Of a stretch of DNA of 64,000 nt, positions 45,000 to 57,299 are shown in pieces. Positions within the stretch are counted from its first letter, which is position 1. Each line of letters begins with the position of its first letter. Origin of the DNA: Boswellia sacra (Eukaryota; Streptophyta; Magnoliopsida; Sapindales; Burseraceae); assembly GCA_013180625.2 (NCBI GenBank), contig SNVD02009695.1, positions 331,353-395,352 of the forward strand. Reading direction: 5' to 3'. The notes beneath the pieces are model-generated. The model searched no databases. It was not told where the DNA came from and was given only the letters and a program-made list of their open reading frames with translations. The translations under genes and the position numbers were made by a program.

Positions 45000-46238
45000 G
45001 CATCATCATCCTATGTTGTTCTTCTACATTAGTATTTATTAATTTATGTAATTTTTGAAATTTTAGATTGTTAAACAACCATTTAATTGACTTAAAAAAT
45101 TAAATTTAGTTAAAGGTTTGGTATTAATATTTGAGTTTAATTGGTTTCTTCATTAATATTTGAACTAGTCTAATATGTCTCTTTATATGAAATATAGATC
45201 TAATTTCAAGATCTAATGAATATGTGAGATAGAATCAAAAAATTGATCTGAAATTCTTACATACGTAAATGCTAATATTTGAGTCTAATAGACCTTCTCA
45301 TGTGAAATATGGATACATATAATTTTAAAGTTTAAAAGATTCATGAGATAACATCGAAAATCAGTCTATAAGATAGAATTAAGATATTGAAATTTACTGG
45401 AGTCTAATAGTCCCCTCACGTGAAATATGGTTCCAATTTTAAAGTTTAATGGATCCAATGAAATAGAATCGAGAAACTAAAATTGATTTAATTAAGTGAA
45501 TTAATTGCTTATAGCGGATTCAAACTTTAAACATTTAGCTTTACATCATTTTCGAAAATCACTTTGACCCATAAACTTAAAATATCGAGTAAAAACTCAA
45601 TATTAATATTTGAGATTAACATGCATTATCTTATATAATATATCGATAATATATGTTAAGAAACCAGATTTTTTTAGAATAACGAATTTGCAATTTTTTT
45701 CTTTTTTTTTAATATTAGAAGTTCTTTAATCTCTATTTCATAATCGTCACTTAGACGTCTAATGTCTAATGTTTGAAATGTTTACTTTTTCTTGGCTAAT
45801 GTTTGACATGTGTTAAAAGACATTTACTTACGAGTCTGGTTACAGCACAACAGCTGTACTGGTCCATCAAAACTTTTGTATAAAAATCGTAAACTCATGA
45901 ATAAAAGTTGTAAATAACTATATAAAAGTTGTAAATTATAATTTTATAAAAATTGTAAATAAGTAATATAAAAGTTATATTACAACGTTTATATTACTGA
46001 TTTACGACTTTTATATATCTATTTATAATTTTTATCTGACAAATATATAGTACTTATAAAATCTAGTATCATAAACTTTAATTTAATTCTCCAAATCAAT
46101 TTTTTGAAGTCGAATACAATGTTAAGAATATAATTTACTATAATATTTTATCTGACAAATATATCTTTAGAATAGCAAAATTGGGCTGAAGAGTGACATC
46201 AATTACTTTAGTAAATATTAAGATAATTGCAATCAACA
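45000..46238. other. AT-rich intergenic DNA with a diverged 120-bp repeat
   Basis: No gene. 45,154-45,490 holds three diverged units (starting near 45,154, 45,273 and 45,400) sharing GAGTCTAATAG.CC, CATGTGAAATATGG, AATTTTAAAGTTTAA and GAGATAGAATCGA words. 45,880-46,030 has palindromic ATAAAAGTTGTAAAT runs. Confidence 0.5.
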
Positions 46239-47347
46239 GAATAATAATGGGATAATATCATAAACCACCCCTGAAGTTTAGCTAATTATCATGCGGAAAG
46301 CCTCTTATGTAAATATATCAACGCGATCCCTAACGTTTGCGTTTAAGCTTCATCTAGGTCCAGCCAACAGATTCTGTTAGCTTTCAAATTAACGTTTTGG
46401 GGTATTTTAGTAAAATGACATAATTCTTATGGGATAATATCATAAACCACGCCTGAAGTTTAGCCAATTATCATGCAGAAAGCCTTTTATGTAAATATAT
46501 CAGCGCGGTCCCTAACGTTTGCGTTTAAGCTTTATCCAGGTCTAGCTAACAAATTCCGTTTGTGTAGAAACTGAGAAAAAAAATTAAAAATACCATTTTG
46601 CCTTTACTTTTATATCCTTTCTTCTTTCTTTTTTTTCGCAGCCGAAAATCCAATTCCTTTTCACACCCACAGTTACCTCTCTCACCCCAACCTCTCAATC
46701 TCCAAATATAGCTTTGGCTGGCTACTGATTCTTTATAAAATTTTAGCTTGAGAATTTTTTTGTCTTTATTTTGTTGCTTCATTTCAATACGTAGTGTCTG
46801 TGAATGTTTTCTTAGGTTGAGAAAATTTTTGAAGAAGTTAGTGAGGAGAAAGAAAAGCATGTTAGTTTTGGGTTTTAGAGTTTTTGCATAATTTTTTTTA
46901 AACATAATTGTTGAAATAATCTGGATTTAATTTTGAATATTTGATTCTTTTTTTTTTAATAACTTTGTGATTGAATTGAGATGGTGGAGGAAAATTCAGT
47001 GCTATCATGGTAGAGTTTTATGACGCATATTTTTTTATTTAAATGAATTTGATGGTGGTGATAGTGGCTATGGTGGTTATGGATGGTGATGCTTGTGTGA
47101 TATGAAATGAAGATTTTAGAGAAGAAAATTCAAGGATTAGTTTTATGTTTACTGATATGAAATTATGTCATTTTACTAAAATACCCCAAAATGTTAATTT
47201 GAAAGCTAGCGAAATTTGTTGGCTAGACCTGGATGAAACTTAAACGCTAACGTTAGGGAGCGCGCTGATATATTTACATAAGAGGCTTTCTGTATGATAA
47301 TTAGCTAAACTTCAGGAATGGTTTATGATATTATCTCGAATAATAAT
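46239..47347. mobile_element. MULE-type non-autonomous element with a duplicated left arm
   Basis: GAATAATAAT flanks the element on both sides (46,239-46,248 and 47,338-47,347). Termini read GGGATAATATCATAAACCAC (left) and GAGATAATATCATAAACCAT (right, reversed). The inverted repeats extend about 180 bp (to GTATTTTAGTAAAATGACAT). The left arm occurs twice in tandem, at 46,249 and 46,431. The second copy is interrupted near 46,560 by a unique core of about 590 bp with no recognisable coding. A 9-10-bp duplication and long inverted repeats fit MULE-derived elements. Confidence 0.85.
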
Positions 47348-48340
47348 GTAATTACAAAATTAGTATCCAATTTTATTTTAGTTTTATTCAAGTCATATTG
47401 TTGTTGACTCGAAATAGTTATATTACTTATCACATGGATCCATCGTTCTCAAGTGAAGTTGACAAATAAACTACATTGTCACATCATAAAACGAATGTGT
47501 AAATTTAGAAAATTTGCTGGTATCTCTCAGGTTCCATGTTGGTTGGCGTGTAAGAGGAATACAGATAAGACACAATATAAGAGGGAAGAAATACATGCCG
47601 TACACACTCCTAAATCCAACTATTCCTTGGATATATCTTCATGGGTAACAATTGGCAACTTAATTTGAGATTCGAACTGTTGGGTTTTTTTTTTTTCTTT
47701 TCTTTCTAATGTTTATGCATTTTTGTTTGAAGACATATTTAACATCAAAGTTTAATACAATTATTGCTTTTGAAAACAAGCGATCAACATTTTGGCAAAA
47801 AAAAAAAAAAAGAAGCATTTGTTTTTGAAGCTTTTTTTCTTTGTCAAAAAGTTTTCAGATACTAGTATAAAATTAGAAAACAAAAAAATTCTTGGGCTAT
47901 CTTTGTTTTTATTTTTAGAAAATATTTTCTAAAACTGCACATTAACCAATTTGTTTCAAATCAATATCAATTATATGTCATTCTAAAAAAAAATTTAAAA
48001 AGAATATTAAAACTAACCATGTATTTTTTACTTAATTTTGAAAAAAATACACAAATTTCATAAATAAACACATCATTTTCATAGCTTTTAACTCTAAAAA
48101 AATAAATAGATATCGTACCAAACGAGTTTTCAAGTATAAAAAATATCGAAATGCAACTCAACTTTTGGGTATTTTGAAATTTATGTTGGGCCACAAATCA
48201 AATAGGTTCTTAGTTTCTTAATATGTAATTTTAAATAAAAAGTTAACTGAACTGATTTTAAATTTAAAATAATGTACATTAAAAAATTATATTATATCTA
48301 GATTTTTTTAATTCTATGTTTTGTGTCATTCTACTGTGGC

Positions 48341-48520
48341 ACATTTCATGTACCTATATATTTTACAAAAATTTGTATAATAATTATAAATGAGTATATA
48401 AAAGTTATAAATAAGTGTATAAAAATTATAAATAAATTTTTTATAATATTTATAATTTTTTATTTGATTAAAAATTTTTATACAGATTTTTATAAAATAT
48501 ACCGATACATTTCATGTACC
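48341..48520. mobile_element. Small MITE, about 160 bp
   Basis: ACATTTCATGTACC occurs at 48,341 and again at 48,507. Between them the left arm GTACCTATATATTTTACAAA and the reversed right arm GTATCGGTATATTTTATAAA form inverted repeats. The interior is AATTATAAATAA-like. The exact duplication length is ambiguous because the repeat words overlap the ends. Confidence 0.6.
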
Positions 48521-49567
48521 ATAAGTATTCCCTATTTTTCACATTATAAACCAAATCTAAGCAGTGAGTAGAGCCTAGGGGTGTTGAGCACCTAACTTCT
48601 CTACTTGGAGATGAGGGGTTGGATGAGGGACCTCGCAAGATTTGATTGTAATGATGATGTTGAAAATATATGTATATTTTTTTGCTTCAAGTTGGTTGCT
48701 CCCCCTTTTACTCATTGCTTTTTGGTCTTTTTGGTCATGATAAGGTTAGTTAATTTAAGAAATAATTATAGATAATCATTCTAAATATCCATATTGTCAT
48801 GTTACATCGGAAGAAAAAATCAATCCAAAACTAAATTTTGATTCATTTTTCAATTGGGATTTATTGTTTTTGAAAAATGAAAGTATTTTCCTAATGTTGG
48901 ATTAGAAAGTTATTAAATGAAAGCAAAATTATTGGTAATTATTTAAAGTATTAAAAATTTACATAAATTGAAAAATAATCTTATATTTGAATATAATTAG
49001 TATTATTAACATAGATATTAATGGTATGAAATACTATTTAAATATTTGTTAAAATTATCAAATACATTGAAGCTTAATTTTCTATCCTTGATTATTTTCA
49101 AGCCACAACTATATGATCATTTGTAATAATTGAAAATTTTCCTATGTTTGGTACGCTAGAAAATGATCATTAATGACAACTAATAACAGCCAATCGTAAT
49201 TATGTATTTATAGAAAACGTAAATTAGCACTAATAAATTAATAATTAACTTCAATATACACAACAGTGATATTAATTAACAAGTCTGACCAATAATGGTA
49301 ATAAATATCAAATATAGATGCCAAAAAAATGTTTATTTTTAACAATAGCCAAAATCAAAGTCATTAATGCATGGTCAAAGTAATTTATTGAATTATAAAG
49401 AAAGAAAAATAAAAGATTGAAATATGTGAAACTTTTCCTTTTCCTCGCTTTGAATGGTGGATTCAAATATGTAAAGATTTGACCCTCATGCATTACGTAA
49501 TAATAACCCCGAAATTGATTTAATATCCAAAAATATATACTTTGAGCACAAAATTTCCAAATTTTGA

Positions 49568-49570
<3 letters not shown>

Positions 49571-49622
<52 letters not shown>
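49571..49622. repeat. (AT)n microsatellite
   Basis: An uninterrupted run of about 26 AT dinucleotides. Confidence 0.97.
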
Positions 49623-49626
<4 letters not shown>

Positions 49627-50254
49627 TATAGATACCATATTTGTAACATTTTTCTAATTTTACTATAAGATCTGCTTACCAATAGTTAACAATATTATTA
49701 AGTTTATGGACATCCCTCAAGTTTCACTTTAATTTCTCGAGAAGTTTTAAAAATCATTTCAAAATCATAATTTTAGTGAACAAAGAAAATATTATAGTAC
49801 TTTAATTTTAATGTTTTAAAAAAATTATAGATCTCCAGACGTTTTAAAAAGTAAACACAAGACCTCTTGATCAATTAAGGTTGTGTTTGTTTACATTTTT
49901 TAAAAACAGTTTTATAAAAACGTGTACTTTCCAATATATTTAAATTAATATTAACCATATATCATTTTTAAATTTAAAAAAAAATTAAAACCAACCATAT
50001 TTTTTTTCAAATTTTGAAAATAAAAACTCAAAATATACAAACAAACACAACATAGTTTTGTTGGATCAAAACTCTTATACGAATAAATTGTTAAGTATTA
50101 TGAACATGAACTTTTTTTTATTGAGCTATTTATTTTTTATCGCAGGTGTCAAATTTCTAATAAGGATATACATTTCTTTAAATTCATCATTTTGATCTAA
50201 TTGTTTGGATAATTGATTATGATCTTAAATTTGACACTTTACCTCTCTCGAAAG

Positions 50255-50259
<5 letters not shown>

Positions 50260-50299
<40 letters not shown>
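50260..50299. repeat. (TA)n microsatellite
   Basis: An uninterrupted run of about 20 TA dinucleotides. Confidence 0.97.
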
Positions 50300-50305
<6 letters not shown>

Positions 50306-51189
50306 TTATGTTTCTTTCTTATTTAACAGTTTAATAATTGAAAGATATGAGGTATGAAAATAAAATATTTTCTTTATTGATTGCAAGGCTCACTTGCAAT
50401 GTGGACTCAACTGCACCGAGATGGAGTGTGCACCCGTTATGTGCAAAGCTCTATGCACTTACAATGTAAACTCAAGTAACCCCACCGAATCAAGTGTCAT
50501 ATATCTCAATAGGTTTTACAAACGGATCAAATAATAATAATATTTTTTAAATTAATTTTTTTGAATGAGATGGAGGGGATTTCATCTTATGACTATTAGG
50601 TCATTTTACTTTTAATGATAAATTTCTCTAATTTGTGTTTTTAACTTTTTAATGACAAAATTTGTCTTATTATACAAATTTTAGCTGGGCTCAATCCTGT
50701 AATCTTCACAAATTAACTTTTGCCAGTTAATTCAATGCAAATCATTTTTCCCAAAAAAATTCCAGAACGCTGTCACCAAACCCATCCACCGACTCATTCT
50801 ACTCTTGGCTTGGTTATGATTTTTTCTCATTCTACTCTTGGTTATGATTTTTTTTTTTATGCTTTCTAAATTACAAATATTACAATAACCATGAATTATA
50901 AACAAAACTTAGCCAAATAACGGACGGTGTAAAATAAAAATATTTAATTTCCACCTCTAAAATATTTATAAAATAATGATTAATCCCTTGTTCTGTGGTT
51001 CCCTGCTTAGATGCATAATTTAAAAAAAAAAAAAAAACCCAAAAATTAAAAGGCAAAAGAGGAAAAAGTTACTCTAGTACAGGATATTCTTGTCCATTTG
51101 TTAAATTTTCTGGGGAAAAAGTCATTAGAAAAACTATAGGGACAAAAAGGATATCTACACAATATGAGGAACAGAGCTGGAAAGCTCAG

Positions 51190-51631
51190 GGGCAATTGAG
51201 ACATTTCACCTAGTTCACTCCAAAGACGATTGGAGAGGGTAAAGAGTAAGGAAAGAAGAAGGTGAACGGTGGGAAACGGAGAGAGAGTGAGTTTTCTAAT
51301 TTCTATCTCCGACATTAAAAATAATTAAAATTAAACAAAATTAAAATAATAATAAAAACAACAATTAATTTATTAATTTTATTTTAATTTGTTTATTTTT
51401 AATGGATAGTTTAGTAGTGGGTGTTTTTTTCATTTGCAGGTAGAGACAACCCACCAGTTGTTGCGGCTCTTTGAAGAGAAAGAGAGAGAAAGTGAGTGGT
51501 TTTTGCAGATGGGATCTCGCTTTCATAACTGTTAGCTTCGTCTCTGCTTTGCTTTGCTCTACTAGTAGTGTATCACTTCACCATTGAACAAGTTTCCTTA
51601 GATTCATCAAATACTCACATTTGCTTTCCAG
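51190..51631 (+). promoter_or_regulatory. Promoter and untranslated leader of the SHOU4-like gene
   Basis: A GA-rich leader (51,270-51,295, GGAGAGAGAGTGAG) is followed by AT-rich DNA, an acceptor-like TTTGCAG at 51,432-51,438, the distinctive block starting GAGACAACCCACCAGT (51,443-51,476) and another GA-rich run. The untranslated exon probably ends at CCAG|GTATGC (51,631). The coding ATG comes 890 bp later, so a leader intron is likely. Much of this layout recurs at 61,536-61,835. Confidence 0.55.
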
Positions 51632-52521
51632 GTATGCTCTTCTGGGTACTCTTTCCTTTTTCTTATTATTTGCTGATTCCTTGCTGTTTGCATTGCTTTT
51701 CTGGTTTCAGTTGGGGGAATGCTCTGTTTGGCTTGTGGGAAAGTTGGAGAGAAAATGTGGGTCAAGGAGATGTGGACCGATTTGTGTGGGTTTAGAGAGA
51801 TTGATCGATCTGTTGTGAGATTTTGTTTTGTTGAGATGTGTGGTGGAAGAAATGTTTAGGCTTAGAAAAATTTTCCAGTAACTTTCCAAAATTTTGCTTA
51901 TTGGAAGAGGGCTTTGTTTTTTATTTTATTTTTTATTTTTAATTAATTTACTTAATTGTGGATTCAGTTTGTAGATCGGTTGTTGTTATCATTCATTTTA
52001 AATCTGGAGATTGATTAATTGGTCTTATGATTCCCTTTTCTATTGCTTTGTTGAAAAGAAGGGTATCTGTTGTTTGGCAATGTAAATGATGTATCCGTAT
52101 TTCCATTTTGGTTCCTTTGATGTTAAAGAAGCTCTTTTATTTCCTTGGATATTATATGAATTTTAGGTTTGTTTTGGTAAAAATTATGTAACTATGAAGC
52201 GAGCTTACTTGTGTTGTAGCTTGAATTGAAAATTGGGGATGACATCTAAAATTTCAGATGTTTAGTAGTGATTTACATTTCTATGATTTATTTACTGCAA
52301 TTGCTGATTCAAAGAATTATCAGTTATGATTTTTGCTATGTTCTATAGTTATACGTGGTTATTAACAGCAGTTGATGGATTGATTTTTGGTTTTTGTTGA
52401 TTGCTTCATTGTGACCATTTTGTTGTTCTGAAATGCTCTCAAGTGCTTCTACTTTTTTTTTTTTCGCAACAGGGGTAAATATTCATTGTCTGGTTTCTAT
52501 TAGCTTCTGTGAAGAGGCTTG

Positions 52522-55500
52522 ATGGGTTCACGGTACCCATCTCATAAGCTCGGTAATGGCCTTTATGTATCAGGTCGGCCTGAGCAGCCTAAAGAAAAGG
52601 CTCCAACAATGAGCTCAGTAGCAATGCCATATACTGGGGGTGATATTAAGAAATCTGGAGAATTGGGAAAAATGTTTGATATCCCTACAGATGGCTCTAA
52701 GTCTAGGAAATCTGGACCTATTACTGGTGGTGCTCCTTCAAGGACGGGATCTTTTGGGGGGGCTGGTTCACATTCTGGGTCAATTCCTAATGCATCTGGT
52801 CGATCCGGCTATAACATGTCTGGTCCGATATCATCTGGGGTTGGCTCAGCTTCAATGAAGAAAACGAATTCTGGACCGCTGAATAAACATGGAGAACCAA
52901 TAAAGAAGTCATCTGGCCCACAGTCTGGTGGAGTTACACGGCACAACTCTGGCCCTATTCCACCAAATCTCCCAGCTACAGGTCTCATTACATCTGGGCC
53001 CATTTCTTCAGGCCCTCTAAATTCTTCTGGGGCTCCTCGTAAAGTATCTGGCTCTTTAGATGGCGGAGGATCACTCAAAACACACAGTTCCTCTATTGCA
53101 CAAAATCAAGCTGTTACTACAATCAGTCAAGATGATGACTTCTCCTTCACAAAGAACTTTCCAAAGCCAGTATTATGGTTGGTGATTCTGATATTTGTGA
53201 TGGGTTTTATTGCTGGTGGTTTTATTCTTGGAGCGGTCCACAACCCCATCCTTCTCATTGTTGTTGTTGTTCTTTTTGGTGCTATTGCTGCAATATTTGT
53301 TTGGAATTCATGTTGGGGCAGAAGAGCTATTACAGATTTTATTGCTCGTTATCCTGATGCTGATCTCAGAACAGCAAAAAGTGGACAATTTGTGAAGGTC
53401 ACTGGGGTATGTAACTTAACCATTGCTTACAGAAAATACTTTTTATTTATCTATTGCTTTTAGATTGCAATGAGAAAGAGGGACTGGTGACTTCATCTCA
53501 TTTAAAGAATTAATATGCATACAGCATTATCACATTTGCAGATTTAATGTACTTTCATAGACTTGTGCATATGTGAATAGAATATATAGCATACATCTTG
53601 GTATTGTATATTTATTAAATGCTTGTCTTTTTTAGTAGAGTGACATATCATTGGTGTTCGATATTTCAACTTCAACAAATAGGACAGAAAATTAATTGTG
53701 TTAACATCTAACTATGGATATAGTTCTTATTATAATAAAAGAATAAAAAAATAATAGAAAAAGAATCGAGGTAATAGATTCAAGAAATGGCTACTGTAAT
53801 GATGAACAATAAAAGGGGAAGCCATATTCTATTTTAACTGGCTAGAAGTATGGTGGTGCCTTTCTTAGTTTCCCTTTCTCTAGAAATTGGCTTTAGCTCA
53901 TATTCAAGTACATGAAGATGACGAAGCTTAAAAATTCTTTACACAACCTATAATCAGAACGAATTAAAAATGGAAGTAGGATGCTTGAACTTAAAGTTTT
54001 ACTAATGGTACGTTAATTTTGGAACCAAAAAAACCATTGCCAGTGAATTAGAAAAGAAAACCAAATTGGAATATGCATGACACATAATTGAGACTTGTTT
54101 TCCTAGAACTTATTATTGTCATGTTTCAGTAATTCAGTATGGCTAGCAGTCTTACGAGTAGCATACTTACAGGTACTTAATTTTGAAGGATCTATAAAGT
54201 TAAAGCTGCTTAGTGAGCAAGATAATTTGTTGGCCACTAAGTGCTTCATGGCTTCATTGTTAATAACTTCTTAGTGAAGATATTGTTAGCAGCTTGTAAG
54301 AAACTTATCTAGCTTCATAAAGCTGTAAAGGTTGTATTATCCCTTGAGTCCTCTGGGGCTATAAGCTAGGGCTGTAATGTTTCATTTGGGCAGAAATTTT
54401 GAAAGAACTACTTTATGAGCTTAGTTGTTTGTGCTTGATAAGTTACTATGCTTTTGATATGTTATACATGTAATTTTATAGGAGTGATTCTCAAAATCCT
54501 ATTGAATGATTCTTGGGAATCCTTGGTGTGAGGTAGGTCTCAAGGATGATTCATGTTGTTTGTTATGGAGCACAGCCTTTGTTGGAATGGAACATCCACC
54601 GAATAATAGTTCGTTTGCAGTGTTAGGGTTTATTTATTTATTTAGTTTTTAAATAGTAAGGATTTTTATTCTTTGGGCCTCTCTCTCTCTCTCTCTCTTC
54701 CAATAAATCAAACTTTCCTGGCTCTTGCATAGAATTTTAGATATCTGAGACAGCTTTTGTTAGTTTTGGTTTTGTGCTCTCCCACAATTTTCCCATGTAC
54801 CAGGATTGTGCAATCTTTTGGTTTTAGTGTTGCAATGATTTATTAGTTATCAAAAAAAGATAACAAATTTTAACTACTTAAATTTATATTTTAATTTCAA
54901 AGAATCTAATGCCAGTTATATAATACTTAGGGCTCAGATTACAATTATGCATATAATTTTGTTGACTGGGAACTTGTAAGAACTTAAGACAACTAGTGAG
55001 CGTTGGTTTCATTTTGAAGATCGCACAAATAAACCATTCTATCATCAATACTGAGTTTGGATTTAATTACATCCTTTTTTTAATTAGGCAATTTATCATG
55101 TCATTTTTTATTATTCCAAAATCATGTAGGGTAATATTTGTCAAGATGGAGGTTTATGGGCTCAAAGATTTGTAAATAGCATAGCTAAATATGGAAACTT
55201 AAAATTGGAAGAAACTAATCAAACTGTGTAAGGGCATGTGGAAAAGGTAAAATGATATCATTTGGTTTGTCTCTATATATTGTGGTGTGAGGAGTGTAAT
55301 TTGTATGTCTAGTTCAATATCATATACATGTCAACTTTAAATGTCCATTAAATTGACTTGAATAAATAGTTTCCTTGATAGATAATTTCTGTTATCTTTG
55401 GCTTGAAGGCCTGCCTTGTATCATTTTGTTAGAATGTTTCTTATTTACCTCTTGCTTAGGCTTCAATCATAATGATTGGAATGTTTGCTGACATTTTCCT

Positions 55501-56837
55501 TTTGTTGTTGCTGAAGGTGGTTACCTGTGGCAACGTGCCCCTAGAATCATCATTTCGGAGAGTTCCTAGATGTGTATATACATCTACAAGTTTGTTTGAG
55601 TATCGTGGATGGGGTTCAAAACCAGCCAACCCAAAACATCGTCATTTCACCTGGGGATTGAGGTCATTAGATGTGAGTAACGTAAATGCTGTGTTTGTAA
55701 CTTTGGTTGGTCATGAATCATCTTTTTGTTTTTTAAATATACGCCAAATCATTATTAATATAATTCTTTAGTTTCTTAGATATGTATATAAGGTGAGCTT
55801 TTAATTGGGCAGAGTGAGCTTATTCAAATCATATATTTTCTTCTTAAGAATTTTTTACACAAAATAATATTTTAAATTAGTGAAACAAGAAAGAACCAGG
55901 TCATTACCCTTTCCCTTGGTATATTTGACTGAAGGTTGAATCCAATTTGAAGTGATTGCCCTCTTATTTGAATGTCTGGAATGAGGCATGAATGTCTTGC
56001 ATTTCAGTAAGAAGACGCCTTATTGAAAGATTGATTATTCATAACCTTGAGATTTATTTATCAACAAGTTCCGAATTAAGGCCTACTGCCAGATTTTATA
56101 ACCTTTGGTAGTTAGAAGGCCTGTGGGATGTAAAATCCCAGCTCGCCCTAGTTGCTTGAAACCTGAGGTCATAGGTCTGACTCACTTTCTTTGTGTTTCT
56201 TACAGCGGCATGTGGTCGACTTCTACATCTCTGATTTCCAGTCTGGATTGAGAGCACTGGTTAAGACTGGAAGTGGTGCAAGGGTAACTCCTTTTGTGGA
56301 TGACTCTGTTGTTATTGATGTTAAACCAGAGAACAAAGACATGTCGCCAGAGTTTGTTAGATGGCTGGGAAAGAAAAATCTATCTAGTGATGATCGTATG
56401 ATGCGACTTAAAGAAGGGTAATAATCTCTTCTGTTTAAGTATCAAGTTCATCCTGGTCTTTGCAATATTTCTCATTGCTGGTTATAATAGATATTTCTGA
56501 GGCTTTCAGTAGAGGCAATGCATAGATTTGTGCGCAATATGATTTAGAAGTTGACATGCAAGAGTCATAAAGCATTGTTTATTTTTTAACAACTTATTGA
56601 CGTGAGAGTTGATCTTATGGAAGCTGGAACCACTTCTTTTGTAGGTACATCAAAGAAGGGTGCACGGTTAGTGTAATGGGAATTGTTCAGAGAAATGACA
56701 ATGTTCTTATGATTGTTCCTCCACCTGATCCAATGGCAACGGGATTTCAATGGACCAAATGTATCTTTCCAGCTAGCCTTGAGGGTATCATATTGAGATG
56801 TGAAGATACATCAAATAACGATGTCATTCCTGTCTAG
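52522..56837 (+). CDS. SHOU4/SHOU4L-like membrane protein, 481 residues
   Basis: Four coding exons: 52,522-53,406, 55,517-55,672, 56,206-56,417 and 56,645-56,837. All splice sites fit (GGG|GTATGT, CTGAAG|GTGG, GAT|GTGAGT, TACAG|CGGC, GG|GTAATA, TGTAG|GTAC), and the frame is open to TAG. The protein starts MGSRYPSHKLGNGLYVSGRP. Residues 1-215 are a Gly/Ser/Pro-rich, disordered-looking region with many SGPI/SGPL repeats. Two membrane segments follow (about 216-238 and 243-262), then CWGRRAITDFIARYPDADLR and the conserved C-terminal domain. The family (Arabidopsis At1g78880 and At1g16860) controls delivery of cellulose synthase complexes to the plasma membrane. Older databases mislabel it as ubiquitin-protease related; I see no protease motif. 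Length and motifs fit an intact gene. I chose the ATG before GSRYPSH because that N-terminus is conserved. Confidence 0.96.
53407..55516 (+). other. Large first coding-region intron of the SHOU4-like gene
   Basis: A 2.1-kb intron with GTATGT donor and CTGAAG acceptor. It contains a (CT)n run near 54,681-54,699 and no embedded gene that I can recognise. Confidence 0.75.
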
Positions 56838-57299
56838 TAAGTAGTATTGTGCATCTGAAACTTTATCATGTGTTACTTTGTTGAAATATATTAGTTTCCT
56901 CTACTAATTTGATGCTGGTGTGTGGTGGTTTTGTAGTGATAAGTGACCATTAGTATGGTGGCTTAAAATGAGGTGCTGGGTTTCCTTCTTTTTTTTTTTT
57001 TTTTGAAATATGTTTCTTATTTTTTCCGTAAACTTGGTGTATAGTTTTGGGGATTTCATTTCCATTTTTTTAGGGCTTCAAAGCATTAGCAATGGGGCTG
57101 ACTTGATGTGGTGGGTAATTTTACTTCGTTTGAGCGGATTTCTGTTATGTGATCAACGGAAGGAAATGTTTATGAGTTACGATCAGACAGTGTTTTACAC
57201 TTCCACTTGCAACGTAAAATATGAAACCCATGTTAAACGCTGAAAATTCTGTCAATGTAGCTTATTATTTTTGTGTTATATTGGGTCACGTTTGTAAAC

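Larger units (their letters stand above)
47348..51180. other. AT-rich intergenic DNA
   Basis: No gene is supported. It holds a small MITE (48,341-48,520) and two long TA runs (49,571-49,622 and 50,260-50,299). Everything else I can see is A/T-rich with short chance frames. Confidence 0.5.

Noticed and set aside
46546..46905. 119-codon Lys-rich minus-strand frame
   Set aside because: It overlaps the inverted arm of the MULE-type element and consists of A/T-run-encoded Lys/Phe/Leu. No domain.
52809..53078. 89-codon minus-strand frame
   Set aside because: Shadow of the Gly/Ser/Pro-rich SHOU4 exon on the opposite strand.
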